DNA from: Sulfurimonas sp.
Lineage (GTDB): Bacteria > Campylobacterota > Campylobacteria > Campylobacterales > Sulfurimonadaceae
DNA length: 11,221 nt
Assembly: GCA_026987995.1 (NCBI GenBank)
Contig: JALSMC010000225.1
Location: 1-11,221 of the forward strand
Direction of reading: 5' to 3'
The position numbers and the translations under genes are program-made. A model generated the notes under the pieces. That model made no database searches, was not told the origin of the DNA, and worked only from the letters and a program-made list of their open reading frames with translations. Position 1 is the first letter of the stretch. Each line of letters begins with the position of its first letter. Below are positions 1 to 6,720 of the stretch, one piece after another.

Positions 1-422
1 TTTACCACTACCTCCGCGTTTAGAGGAGCTGTCTTATCCATACGCATATCAAGATTTTCACTCTCATATGAAAACCCTCTGTCTTTTTGGTCAAGCTGTA
101 AAGAGGAAACGCCAATGTCTGCTAAGACACCTTTTATCTGGGACACATCTACCTCTTGTAAAATCTTTTTTATGACATTAGAAAAACGACCCTTTTTTAT
201 CTCTACTCTATCTCCATACTTAGCTAATCTCTGTGTTGAGAAATCTATAGCAGTTTGGTCTTGGTCTATTCCTATAAGCTTTATGTTTGGATTTGCATCG
301 AGAATCATAGAAGAGTGTCCACCATAACCCATAGTACAGTCGATGACAATACCTTCATCAATCGTATTAAAAGCCTCAATCACTTCACGATATAAAACTG
401 GTACATGAGGGGTATTTTGCAA
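1..422 (-). CDS. rsmH: 16S rRNA (cytosine(1402)-N(4))-methyltransferase, 5' part
   Basis: N-terminal 140 residues of RsmH (MraW), the SAM-dependent enzyme that N4-methylates C1402 in the decoding centre of 16S rRNA. Seen in the translation: an N-terminal HVPVLYREV segment, the SAM-binding motif I DCTMGYGGHS at about residues 29-38, the acidic GIDQDQ strand after it, and the family hallmark ADIGVSSLQLDQKDRGFS followed by LDMRMD. The rest (about 170 residues for a usual length near 310) lies left of the window. The only suitable start is TTG at 420-422: the frame upstream has no ATG or GTG before a stop, and an AAAAGG ribosome site sits 7 nt away. It diverges from the response regulator gene. 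Family identification is secure; the TTG start is inferred from context. Confidence 0.95.
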   Translation of the reverse strand, partial: MQNTPHVPVLYREVIEAFNTIDEGIVIDCTMGYGGHSSMILDANPNIKLIGIDQDQTAIDFSTQRLAKYGDRVEIKKGRFSNVIKKILQEVDVSQIKGVLADIGVSSLQLDQKDRGFSYESENLDMRMDKTAPLNAEVVV

Positions 423-429
423 GAGGAGA

Positions 430-435
430 CCTTTT
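430..435 (-). promoter_or_regulatory. Ribosome binding site of rsmH
   Basis: On the minus strand AAAAGG lies 7 nt before the TTG codon at 422. It decides the start, because no ATG or GTG is available in that frame before the stop upstream. Confidence 0.6.
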
Positions 436-455
436 AGTTGTATATTATTTTAATA

Positions 456-461
456 ATTATA
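456..461 (-). promoter_or_regulatory. Putative -10 box of rsmH
   Basis: A perfect TATAAT on the minus strand, in an AT-rich 116-bp gap between rsmH and the response regulator gene. Transcription would begin near 449, giving a leader of about 27 nt with the AAAAGG ribosome site inside it. No recognisable -35 hexamer is seen at 16-18 nt, which is common for vegetative promoters of Campylobacterota. In an AT-rich gap the box could also occur by chance. Confidence 0.45.
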
Positions 462-489
462 CTCAAAGTTATTTAATATAGCCGAATAA

Positions 490-518
490 TAGACATTTAA
501 AACATTATAGGGTATCAT
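490..518 (+). promoter_or_regulatory. Putative sigma-70 promoter of the response regulator/TrpD2 unit
   Basis: TAGACA (490-495; 5/6 to TTGACA) is followed after exactly 17 nt by TATCAT (513-518; 5/6 to TATAAT). Transcription would start near 525. The GAGAGG ribosome site at 528-533 follows, 5 nt before the ATG at 539. Both boxes are imperfect, so this is a candidate only. Confidence 0.45.
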
Positions 519-538
519 AAAAAGAAAGAGAGGTTTCA

Positions 539-1654
539 ATGCTTAATGAATATCTAAATGAAATTATCGCGGGTATTGCAATAATAACCACTGTAGTCAT
601 ATTCTTAATTGTCAAAATAAAAACAACACAAACTTCTAAAACAAATGACGAAGAACAAGTACTTGAGTTTGAGTATAAAACTGAACATAAGCATGAAAAA
701 GAACTAATCGAAGAAGAGACAACAAACCAAAACGATGAACCAGAAGATGAGATGATAGAAGTTGGTTTTAGTGGCAGTGAAGAAGGTGATTTTGGTGAAG
801 AGATAGAATCACAAGAGACTCCTTTAGAAGAAACTCCATCGCAACACATAATCACAAGAAGAGATGTTCCCTCTCATGCAAAGATAACAAAACAAAACTT
901 TTGCGAATTCTCTGGAGAAAGAATCTTAGTCGCAGAAGACAACCTCATCAACCAAAAAGTACTTACAGGCTTACTAGCAGGTAGTGGTATAGAAGTCATC
1001 ATAGCAAATGATGGTCAAGAAGCACTTGATATATTAGAAAATGATAGTGACTTTTTAATGATTTTAATGGATGCTCATATGCCAAGAGTAGATGGATTTG
1101 AAGCTACTCGAGCTATCCGTAAAGAAGAAAAATACAATCATATCCTTATAGTCGCACTTAGTGGTGATACAGCGGCTGATGATATTAGAAAAATGACTGA
1201 AGCTGGAATGGCAGAGCATCTTGAAAAACCTCTTAGAATGGAAACTTTATACGATATTTTTTATGCTTATACAGGTCAGGATAAAACAGAAGAAGAAAGT
1301 GACTACATCGAAGTTGTTATGACAAAAGAGCTCAATGGAGACAAAGGTCTTGAAGTCTGTGGCGGTGATGAAGAGTTTTATCGTGAGATACTCAGTGAAT
1401 TTATACATACTTATGAAAACTCTACACAAGAGTTAGGAGAACTCCTACAAAATGAAGAACTCGACAAAGCAGGTAAGCTGCTTTTAGATGTTATCGGTAT
1501 CACAGCAAATATCGGAGCAGATCAGCTCAATGCTATTGCTATGGACATCAAGAACTCTCTTAGCGATACACAAGAGAAAAGTTATCTAACACTAGCGGAC
1601 CAGTATAAAACTCACTTAGAAAATCTCATAAAAGACATTAAAGAATATATGTAG
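539..1654 (+). CDS. Membrane-anchored orphan response regulator with degenerate C-terminal HPt domain
   Basis: 371 residues. An N-terminal hydrophobic helix (about residues 8-26) is followed by KIK, suggesting a membrane anchor with the remainder in the cytoplasm. Residues 38-105 are very rich in Glu/Asp and look disordered. A receiver domain spans about 127-246, with the acidic pair E133/D134, phosphoacceptor D178 (in LMDAHMP), S208 at the switch position and K230-P231. The C-terminus (about 264-371) reads as an HPt helical bundle (VCGGDEEFYREILSEF at 273-288, typical of the helix before the phospho-helix), but the site expected to read H-x-L-K-G is L316-D-V-I-G320, so the phospho-accepting His is absent. 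There is no DNA-binding or GGDEF output domain and no kinase next door. The start is supported by GAGAGG 5 nt upstream. It ends in TAGTG, overlapping the next gene by 1 base. Its partner and output are unknown; it may act by protein-protein interaction. Confidence 0.88.
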   Translation: MLNEYLNEIIAGIAIITTVVIFLIVKIKTTQTSKTNDEEQVLEFEYKTEHKHEKELIEEETTNQNDEPEDEMIEVGFSGSEEGDFGEEIESQETPLEETPSQHIITRRDVPSHAKITKQNFCEFSGERILVAEDNLINQKVLTGLLAGSGIEVIIANDGQEALDILENDSDFLMILMDAHMPRVDGFEATRAIRKEEKYNHILIVALSGDTAADDIRKMTEAGMAEHLEKPLRMETLYDIFYAYTGQDKTEEESDYIEVVMTKELNGDKGLEVCGGDEEFYREILSEFIHTYENSTQELGELLQNEELDKAGKLLLDVIGITANIGADQLNAIAMDIKNSLSDTQEKSYLTLADQYKTHLENLIKDIKEYM

Positions 1655-2478
1655 TGTTTTTTAAGTACTTAAAAGCAGTAGGCACAGGTCCTAAAGGAAA
1701 TAAAGACCTTAGTGTAGATGAAAGCCACGATATGATGCGACAAATTTTATCAGGCGATGTACATCCTGAAAATATATCTGCATTTCTACTCGGTTGGCGT
1801 TTAAAACCAGAAACTATAGATGAGTTTCGAGGTGCCCTTTTAGCACTCGATGAGAAGGCTAAAAAGTATGATGTAGCTAACTCTCTTGAGCTTGGTTACT
1901 CTTTTGATGGTAAAGCAAAGACACCCTATCTTTTTCCTCTTATCGCTAAGGAGTTACAAAAGAGTGAGTTAAACCTATGTATATTTGGCGACTTACTCCA
2001 ACCTTCTAAAAATGGACTTACGACACAAAAGTTTTGTGAGTGTAGCGACTTAGGCTCAAATGTTTTCTACTTTGATAGGAAAGAGTACTTACCCGAGTTA
2101 CATTCTCTTACAGACTTACGTATGCGCTTAGGGCTTAGAACAGGACTCAACACTCTTGAAAAACTTCCAAACATCACCAACTCTAAGTTTGCAATAACAG
2201 GTGTTCACCATAAACCTTATGTAGACAAGTACAATGCTATTTACGGAGACAGGTATGAAAGATTTGCACTGATTCAAGGGAGTGAGGGAAGTCCTGAGCT
2301 TTTTAAAAAAGGGACTCTTTGGATAAATGAAAATGGGAAAACTGAGGAGTTTATAATAGACCCTGCATTTTATGGAGAAACTTCTCACGAAGCATTAGCA
2401 AAAGTAAACGCGGCTATATTTTTGTTTGTATGTAAAAAAGCCACAAGTATAAACGAAGCATACGACTCTCTATCTTAG
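1654..2478 (+). CDS. TrpD2/YbiB-like protein (anthranilate phosphoribosyltransferase superfamily)
   Basis: 274 residues. The N-terminus resembles the helical domain of the TrpD family (MMRQILSGDVHPENISAFLLGWRLK at about 27-51), and its opening VGTGPKGNKDL matches the YbiB type, whose E. coli member is reported to bind nucleic acid rather than anthranilate. In place of the PRPP-binding GTGGD loop of true TrpD there is SFDGKAKTPYLFPL (83-96), the TrpD2-type YNGxRKxPN loop. The KHGN motif is also absent. LGLRTGLNTLEKL (159-171), GVHHKPYV (183-190) and IQGSEGSPEL (207-216) match the TrpD2 core. It is shorter than the roughly 320 residues usual for the family. GTG is the start: it shares its first G with the upstream stop (TAGTG), and the N-terminus aligns with the family there. 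The ribosome site is weak, so translational coupling is likely. The 3' end overlaps sirC by 9 bp, tail to tail. A tryptophan-synthesis role is unlikely; the true function is unknown. Confidence 0.75.
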   Translation: MFFKYLKAVGTGPKGNKDLSVDESHDMMRQILSGDVHPENISAFLLGWRLKPETIDEFRGALLALDEKAKKYDVANSLELGYSFDGKAKTPYLFPLIAKELQKSELNLCIFGDLLQPSKNGLTTQKFCECSDLGSNVFYFDRKEYLPELHSLTDLRMRLGLRTGLNTLEKLPNITNSKFAITGVHHKPYVDKYNAIYGDRYERFALIQGSEGSPELFKKGTLWINENGKTEEFIIDPAFYGETSHEALAKVNAAIFLFVCKKATSINEAYDSLS

Positions 2479-3051
2479 TGAGTCAATAAACTCTCTCGCT
2501 TTTTTATCAAGCATCTTCATACGCTCTACACCTTTTGGTATGGAGATACGAAGTCCTTTCATCTCTGTCAAAAACACTCCAATATTTTTGGGTATTTTCT
2601 CTTTTAAGTATGTTTTAAAATGCTTTGCAAATGCAGGGGAAGCACCTGAAGTAGAGATAGCGATAGTCAAGTCATCTTCTTTGATGTATGAAGGGAAAAT
2701 AAAGTCACAGTACTCTACAGAATCAACAGAGTTACACAAACATTTATAATCCTGTGACTCTAAAAATATCTCTTTTTGCAGAGTTAAATCATCAACAGCC
2801 ACAACAACTAAACTGCACTCTTTTATATCACCCTCTTGATAAGCTCGAAGTGAATACTCAAGTTTGTGTTTTGATGCTAAAGTTAAAATATTTTGCGAAA
2901 TTTGAGGTGCTATTATCACAATGTCATCTGTAAAGTCTAAAAGTTTTGTAAGTTTTTCATAGGCGATATTTCCCCCACCGACAAGCAGTACTTTTTTATT
3001 GTCTAGTTTTATAAACGCAGGAAAGTAGCTAGTATCGTTTGAAGTGGGCAT
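2470..3051 (-). CDS. Precorrin-2 dehydrogenase / sirohydrochlorin ferrochelatase (CysG N-terminal type)
   Basis: 193 residues, the size of stand-alone SirC/Met8/CysG-N enzymes that oxidise precorrin-2 with NAD and, in some members, insert iron to make siroheme for sulfite or nitrite reductases. Seen: the opening YFPAFIKLDNKKVLLVGGGNIA with a Rossmann GGGNIA at 25-30, an APQ turn after the second strand (48-50), the signature CNSVDSVEYCDFIFPS (106-121) whose D110 corresponds to the catalytic Asp of Met8/CysG, and the STSGASPA turn (133-140). No fused uroporphyrinogen methyltransferase domain is present. The ATG overlaps the proA stop by one base (TAATG) and lacks a strong ribosome site, so it is probably translated by coupling to proA. 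Whether it also chelates iron or cobalt cannot be read from the sequence. Confidence 0.9.
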   Translation of the reverse strand: MPTSNDTSYFPAFIKLDNKKVLLVGGGNIAYEKLTKLLDFTDDIVIIAPQISQNILTLASKHKLEYSLRAYQEGDIKECSLVVVAVDDLTLQKEIFLESQDYKCLCNSVDSVEYCDFIFPSYIKEDDLTIAISTSGASPAFAKHFKTYLKEKIPKNIGVFLTEMKGLRISIPKGVERMKMLDKKAREFIDSLR

Positions 3052-4283
3052 TATCTAGTTTGACCACTTCCATAAATCTTAAACTTGTAAGTAGTTAGCC
3101 CTTCTATACCCATAGGACCACGAGCATGTAGTTTGTTTGTACTGATGCCAACCTCAGCACCAAAACCAAAAGCACCACCATCAGTAAAACGAGTACTCGC
3201 GTTTACATATACAGCCGCCGCATCAATAGCATTTAAGAACTCTTCAGCCGAAGATATATTTTCAGTGATGATAGACTCAGAATGACCAGAGCCAAATTCT
3301 ACTATATGCTCTATCGCACCTTCAACTCCATCAACAACACGGAGGTTTAAAATATTTGCTAGGTATTCTGTATGAAAGTCATCATCTGTTGCATTTTTTA
3401 CATTTATAATTTTTTGTGTGTGAGCACAACCTTTAAGCTCAGTATTTTCTGCATCAAACGCCATCTTGAGAACGGGAAGCATCTCTTTTGCAATCGCACT
3501 ATCAACAAGTAAGGTTTCCATAGAGTTACAAACACCGGGGCGTTGTACCTTCGCGTTTATAGCAATTTTTACTGCATTTTCACGGTTTGCATCTTTATCT
3601 ATGTAGGTGTGACACTGCCCTTTATCATGTTTTACAACACTAACAGTCGCATTTTCACTCACATGTTTGATAAGCCCTGCTCCACCACGAGGGATGATTA
3701 GGTCTACATACTTGTCCATCTTGATGAGTTTATCAACTCCTGCACGAGAAGAGTCAGGTATAAGAGAGATAAGTGCCTCTGGTAAGTCATTAGCTTTAAG
3801 AACTGCTTGGAGTACTTTTGCTATGGCTTTATTGGAGTGTTCTGCTTCTTTTCCACCTTTAAGTACACATACATTTGAGCTTTTAAAACACAGAGCTGCT
3901 GTATCGCTAGTAACATTTGGACGCGACTCATAGATGATACCTATAACACCAATAGGGATACTTACTTTTTCTATTTTGAGATTATCTTCAGTCACCCAAC
4001 CATCTAAAACACGGCCGACAGGCTCTTTAAGTCCTGCTATCTCTTCTATGGCTACTGCCATAGAGTCTATGCGAGACTCATCTAAAAAAAGTCTGTCCAT
4101 AAGTGCTGATGTTAAATTATTTTTCTTTCCATCTGACATATCTAAAGCATTTGCTTCAAGTAAGTCCATAGTGTTTGCACGAAGTGCCTCTGCCATCTCT
4201 TTTAAAATAGCATTTTTTTGACGACCACTTAATGTATTTAAAACTCTACTCGCTGACTTTGCTTCTTGTAAAAACTGTTCCAT
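3051..4283 (-). CDS. proA: Gamma-glutamyl phosphate reductase (glutamate-5-semialdehyde dehydrogenase)
   Basis: Reduces gamma-glutamyl phosphate to glutamate-5-semialdehyde with NADPH, the second step of proline synthesis. It is full length at about 410 residues. Numbered from the outer ATG at 4295: IGVIGIIYESRPNVTSD (115-131), KGGKEAEHSN (146-155), the RGGAGLI loop (203-209), HDKGQCHTYID (223-233), the catalytic Cys256 in QRPGVCNSMETLL, and the C-terminal ARGPMGIEGLTTYK (391-404). All are characteristic of ProA. Two starts are possible. ATG 4295 has no ribosome site and lies directly after AT-rich promoter-like sequence. ATG 4283 has GGAAG 5 nt upstream and gives MEQFLQEAKSAS, which fits the family better and is used here. 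It diverges from proC and is coupled to sirC at its 3' end. proB (glutamate 5-kinase) is not in the window. Confidence 0.97.
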   Translation of the reverse strand: MEQFLQEAKSASRVLNTLSGRQKNAILKEMAEALRANTMDLLEANALDMSDGKKNNLTSALMDRLFLDESRIDSMAVAIEEIAGLKEPVGRVLDGWVTEDNLKIEKVSIPIGVIGIIYESRPNVTSDTAALCFKSSNVCVLKGGKEAEHSNKAIAKVLQAVLKANDLPEALISLIPDSSRAGVDKLIKMDKYVDLIIPRGGAGLIKHVSENATVSVVKHDKGQCHTYIDKDANRENAVKIAINAKVQRPGVCNSMETLLVDSAIAKEMLPVLKMAFDAENTELKGCAHTQKIINVKNATDDDFHTEYLANILNLRVVDGVEGAIEHIVEFGSGHSESIITENISSAEEFLNAIDAAAVYVNASTRFTDGGAFGFGAEVGISTNKLHARGPMGIEGLTTYKFKIYGSGQTR

Positions 4284-4313
4284 TTTATCTTCCATATTTT
4301 ATAAATTATTAAT

Positions 4314-4321
4314 GTTATAAT
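4314..4321 (+). promoter_or_regulatory. Overlapping -10 boxes of the divergent proC and proA promoters
   Basis: On the plus strand TGTTATAAT (4313-4321) is a perfect extended -10 element for proC, with transcription starting near 4328 and a leader of about 20 nt. On the minus strand the same bases read TATAAC (4319 down to 4314; 5/6), usable as a -10 for proA with a start near 4307. The proC box is convincing; the proA box is a guess. If both are real, polymerase could not occupy both at once. Confidence 0.5.
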
Positions 4322-4347
4322 AGCATAAAAAGAAATTAGGAATATTA

Positions 4348-5106
4348 ATGAAAACAATCACCTTTATTGGCAATGGTAATATGGCACTCAGTATTGCACA
4401 GGGTTTAAAAGCTACTTACAAGATAGAAGTTGTAGGACGCAACATCCAAAAACTTAATAAATTTGAAGAAGCTTTAGGTCAAAAGATAGAGAAATTTTTA
4501 TTTGATGATTTTGATATGAGTGAAAAAACAATTATGCTCTGTGTTAAACCTGCAAATGTTGAAGAAATCAGCACAAGACTCTCAGGAAAGGCAGAGGTTA
4601 TCTACTCTGTTTTAGCAGGAACAACACTCAAAAAACTTCGAGATCACCTCCACACAAATGCAGTAGTTAGGACTATGCCAAACCTTGCAGCCTCTGTTGG
4701 TGCTTCTATGACAACTCTTACAGGGGATGAGTCATATAAAGAAGAGGCTCTTGAACTTTTAGGGGCTATTGGTGCGACACGATGGTTAGCTAGTGAAAAA
4801 GAGATTGACATTGCTACAGCATTAGCTGGAAGTGGACCTGCATATCTTGCTCTTATTGCTGAAGCACTCACAGATGGAGCAGTCAAACAAGGTCTTAAAC
4901 GCGAGGATGCTATGGCAATTATGAGAGGTCTTTTTGGTGGATTTGGAGAGCTGATCCAAGAGGTACACCCTGCCCTTTTAAAAGATGGTGTTATGAGTCC
5001 TGGTGGTACAACGGCTGCAGGTTATGGTGCATTAGAAGATGGAAATGTGAGAAGTTCTTGTATGGCAGCTATTGAAAAAGCATACCAAAGAGCTAAAGAG
5101 CTCTAA
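4348..5106 (+). CDS. proC: Pyrroline-5-carboxylate reductase
   Basis: Cytosolic NAD(P)H enzyme making L-proline from pyrroline-5-carboxylate, the final step after ProA. It has 252 residues, slightly short of the usual 260-275. Seen: N-terminal dinucleotide-binding FIGNGNMA (6-13), CVKPANVEEI (65-74), VRTMPNLAASVG (107-118), the C-terminal dimer-domain GSGPAYLALIAEALTDGAVKQG beginning at 161, and the P5CR signature MSPGGTTAAGYGALED (216-231). The ATG has AGGA 6 nt upstream (4338-4341) behind an extended -10. It is transcribed alone: proA is divergent and thrC convergent, with its stop only 14 bp away. Confidence 0.97.
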   Translation: MKTITFIGNGNMALSIAQGLKATYKIEVVGRNIQKLNKFEEALGQKIEKFLFDDFDMSEKTIMLCVKPANVEEISTRLSGKAEVIYSVLAGTTLKKLRDHLHTNAVVRTMPNLAASVGASMTTLTGDESYKEEALELLGAIGATRWLASEKEIDIATALAGSGPAYLALIAEALTDGAVKQGLKREDAMAIMRGLFGGFGELIQEVHPALLKDGVMSPGGTTAAGYGALEDGNVRSSCMAAIEKAYQRAKEL

Positions 5107-5120
5107 GTAACTTATAAAGA

Positions 5121-6593
5121 CTAGATAAAGTTGTGTATCTCTTTTTGGATATTTTCTTTATCTATGATTGTATCTTGTGCTATTTTTTTACTAAAAAGCC
5201 CTTTTACCATAGCTGGTATTGGTAGTGAAGCTATCTTAGAGATAGACTCTAGTGCTACTATATCCTCGGCATCTTCTTCACCTGTTAAAGCATTTGCTAT
5301 GACAGGAGAGAACTTTGTCCACTCCGCAGTTGAGTAAGCTATAGTTTTTATCTTAGTATCACAACAAGTTTCATAAGACTTCATACAAGTTGCAGTATGT
5401 GGGTCCATAAGGTATTTATCATTCTCAAATATCTCTTTTATATAAACTTTTCCTTCATCTCCATTACAGAAATCAGCATCGAAATGCTTTTGTAACTGAG
5501 TCAATTCTTCTGCATTTAACTCATAAAAGTTTTGATTTTCTAAGTTTTCCATGAGTTCGCGAGTTCTAGCAAAGCCAAACATATCAAAAAGAATTCTTTC
5601 TATGTTAGATGACTTTAAGATGTCCATCGCAGGTGAAGTTGTTCCTATTACAGCACTATCTCTTAAGTCATATTTACCTGTTTGTATAAGTTTTGTAAGG
5701 ACATTGTTTTCATTTGAAGAGATGATTATTTTTTCAACTGGCACACACATTTGTGAAGCATAGTAAGCACCAAGAGCATTTCCAAAGTTACCAGACGGTA
5801 CATTTAAGTAAACTTTTTCACCCATCTCTATACCGTTTTGACGAACAAGTTCTAAGTATGAGTGGATATGATAAATGATTTGAAAAATGATTCGACCAAA
5901 GTTTACAGAGTTTGCTGCTGAAAGAGATACATTTTTAGCTTTTAAGTCTGCTTTGAAACTATCTGAAGCAAGCAGTTGTTTGAGTGCATTTTGTGCATCA
6001 TCAAAAACACCATGAATACCTATAACTTTTAAGTTTTTAGCATCTTCTGTCACCATCTGTAAACGCTGAACATCACTCGTTCCACCATCAGGATATAAAC
6101 AAGCCACTTGTACATTTGCTCTATTTTTAAAAGTCTCTAATGCAGCAGGTCCTGTGTCACCACTTGTTGCTGCTAGTATGAGGTAATTTTCCTCGCGTTT
6201 TTGAGCTATAGATGAAAGAACTACACCAAAAGGTTGTAGTGCCATATCTTTAAATGCACGAGTAGGACCATGGTAAAGCTCAGAGATGTAGAGATTTTCT
6301 TTTACTTTTACTACAGGAACAGGATTCTCTTTATCATCAAACTTATCATATAAAGCAAGTGCTTCATCGATAACGTCTGAGTCTATGTCAATTTCAAAAC
6401 GATTTAACATATCTTTTGCAAGTTCTTTATATGAAGAACTTAAGTGTTTTGTTAAAAACTCACTCCCAAGTTCAGGCAAAGTCTCAGGTACATAAAGTCC
6501 ACCAAAAGAGGCTATTGGAGCCAAGATTGCTTCTGAAAATGTAACTGTAGCTGGTCTACTTGCATCAATTCCACGAGTCTGTATAAAGTTCAT
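5121..6593 (-). CDS. thrC: Threonine synthase
   Basis: PLP enzyme converting O-phosphohomoserine to threonine and phosphate. Its 490 residues place it in the long ThrC subfamily. Seen: the opening MNFIQTRG and FGGLYVPETLP (30-40) of the N-terminal ThrC domain, then the PLP-lysine motif GPTRAFKDMALQ (109-120, Lys115), the SGDTG loop (144-148), NSVNFGRI (228-235), the phosphate-binding VPSGNFGN (265-272), DPHTATCM (397-404) and STAEWTKFSP (421-430). The ATG follows a purine-rich GAGAGAGAAAT stretch. It is transcribed alone, divergently from glsA, with a clear TATAAT at 6620-6625. The leader of about 20 nt is too short for a leader-peptide attenuator. Other threonine genes are not nearby. Confidence 0.97.
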   Translation of the reverse strand: MNFIQTRGIDASRPATVTFSEAILAPIASFGGLYVPETLPELGSEFLTKHLSSSYKELAKDMLNRFEIDIDSDVIDEALALYDKFDDKENPVPVVKVKENLYISELYHGPTRAFKDMALQPFGVVLSSIAQKREENYLILAATSGDTGPAALETFKNRANVQVACLYPDGGTSDVQRLQMVTEDAKNLKVIGIHGVFDDAQNALKQLLASDSFKADLKAKNVSLSAANSVNFGRIIFQIIYHIHSYLELVRQNGIEMGEKVYLNVPSGNFGNALGAYYASQMCVPVEKIIISSNENNVLTKLIQTGKYDLRDSAVIGTTSPAMDILKSSNIERILFDMFGFARTRELMENLENQNFYELNAEELTQLQKHFDADFCNGDEGKVYIKEIFENDKYLMDPHTATCMKSYETCCDTKIKTIAYSTAEWTKFSPVIANALTGEEDAEDIVALESISKIASLPIPAMVKGLFSKKIAQDTIIDKENIQKEIHNFI

Positions 6594-6618
6594 ATTTCTC
6601 TCTCTATTTTATTTACGA

Positions 6619-6631
6619 AATTATAGCTAAA
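6619..6631 (-). promoter_or_regulatory. Putative thrC promoter -10 region, left arm of a 13-nt inverted repeat
   Basis: The minus strand reads TTTAGCTATAATT, with TATAAT at 6625 down to 6620. Transcription would start near 6613, 20 nt before the thrC ATG. The same 13 bases occur in the opposite orientation at 6676-6688, in front of glsA. No good -35 hexamer is seen. Confidence 0.6.
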
Positions 6632-6675
6632 CTTGACTATAGAAAAATTAAAGGCACCTCAATATGGTGTCTGTT

Positions 6676-6688
6676 TTTAGCTATAATT
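6676..6688 (+). promoter_or_regulatory. Putative glsA promoter -10 region, right arm of the inverted repeat
   Basis: The plus strand reads TTTAGCTATAATT with TATAAT at 6682-6687, an exact inverted copy of the thrC element. Transcription would begin near 6694. This lies downstream of the outermost in-frame ATG (6664) but 27 nt before the GTG at 6721, which has its own ribosome site. The box therefore supports the downstream start of glsA. Confidence 0.55.
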
Positions 6689-6708
6689 ATTCATTAAATT
6701 ATTTAGAT

Positions 6709-6713
6709 GAGGA
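6709..6713 (+). promoter_or_regulatory. Ribosome binding site deciding the glsA start
   Basis: GAGGA lies 7 nt before GTG 6721. The competing ATG at 6664 has only AAAGG at 6650-6654, 9 nt away, and would lie upstream of the inferred transcription start. Confidence 0.55.
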
Positions 6714-6720
6714 AAATTTA

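Noticed and set aside
505..855. Minus-strand reading frame of 116 residues, rich in Ser
   Set aside because: It is antisense to the acidic linker of the response regulator; its Ser runs are the complement of Glu/Asp codons, and it has no motif of its own.
3667..4221. Two plus-strand open frames of 88 and 95 residues opposite proA
   Set aside because: They are antisense shadows of a well-conserved gene and show no recognisable domain.
6594..6613. Attenuator or riboswitch before thrC
   Set aside because: The inferred leader is about 20 nt, too short for a leader peptide or aptamer, and no paired structure is visible.
6633..6643. Possible promoter for the upstream ATG of glsA (TTGACT overlapping TATAGA)
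   Set aside because: The two hexamers overlap instead of standing about 17 nt apart, and TATAGA is a poor -10; the TATAAT at 6682-6687 is better.
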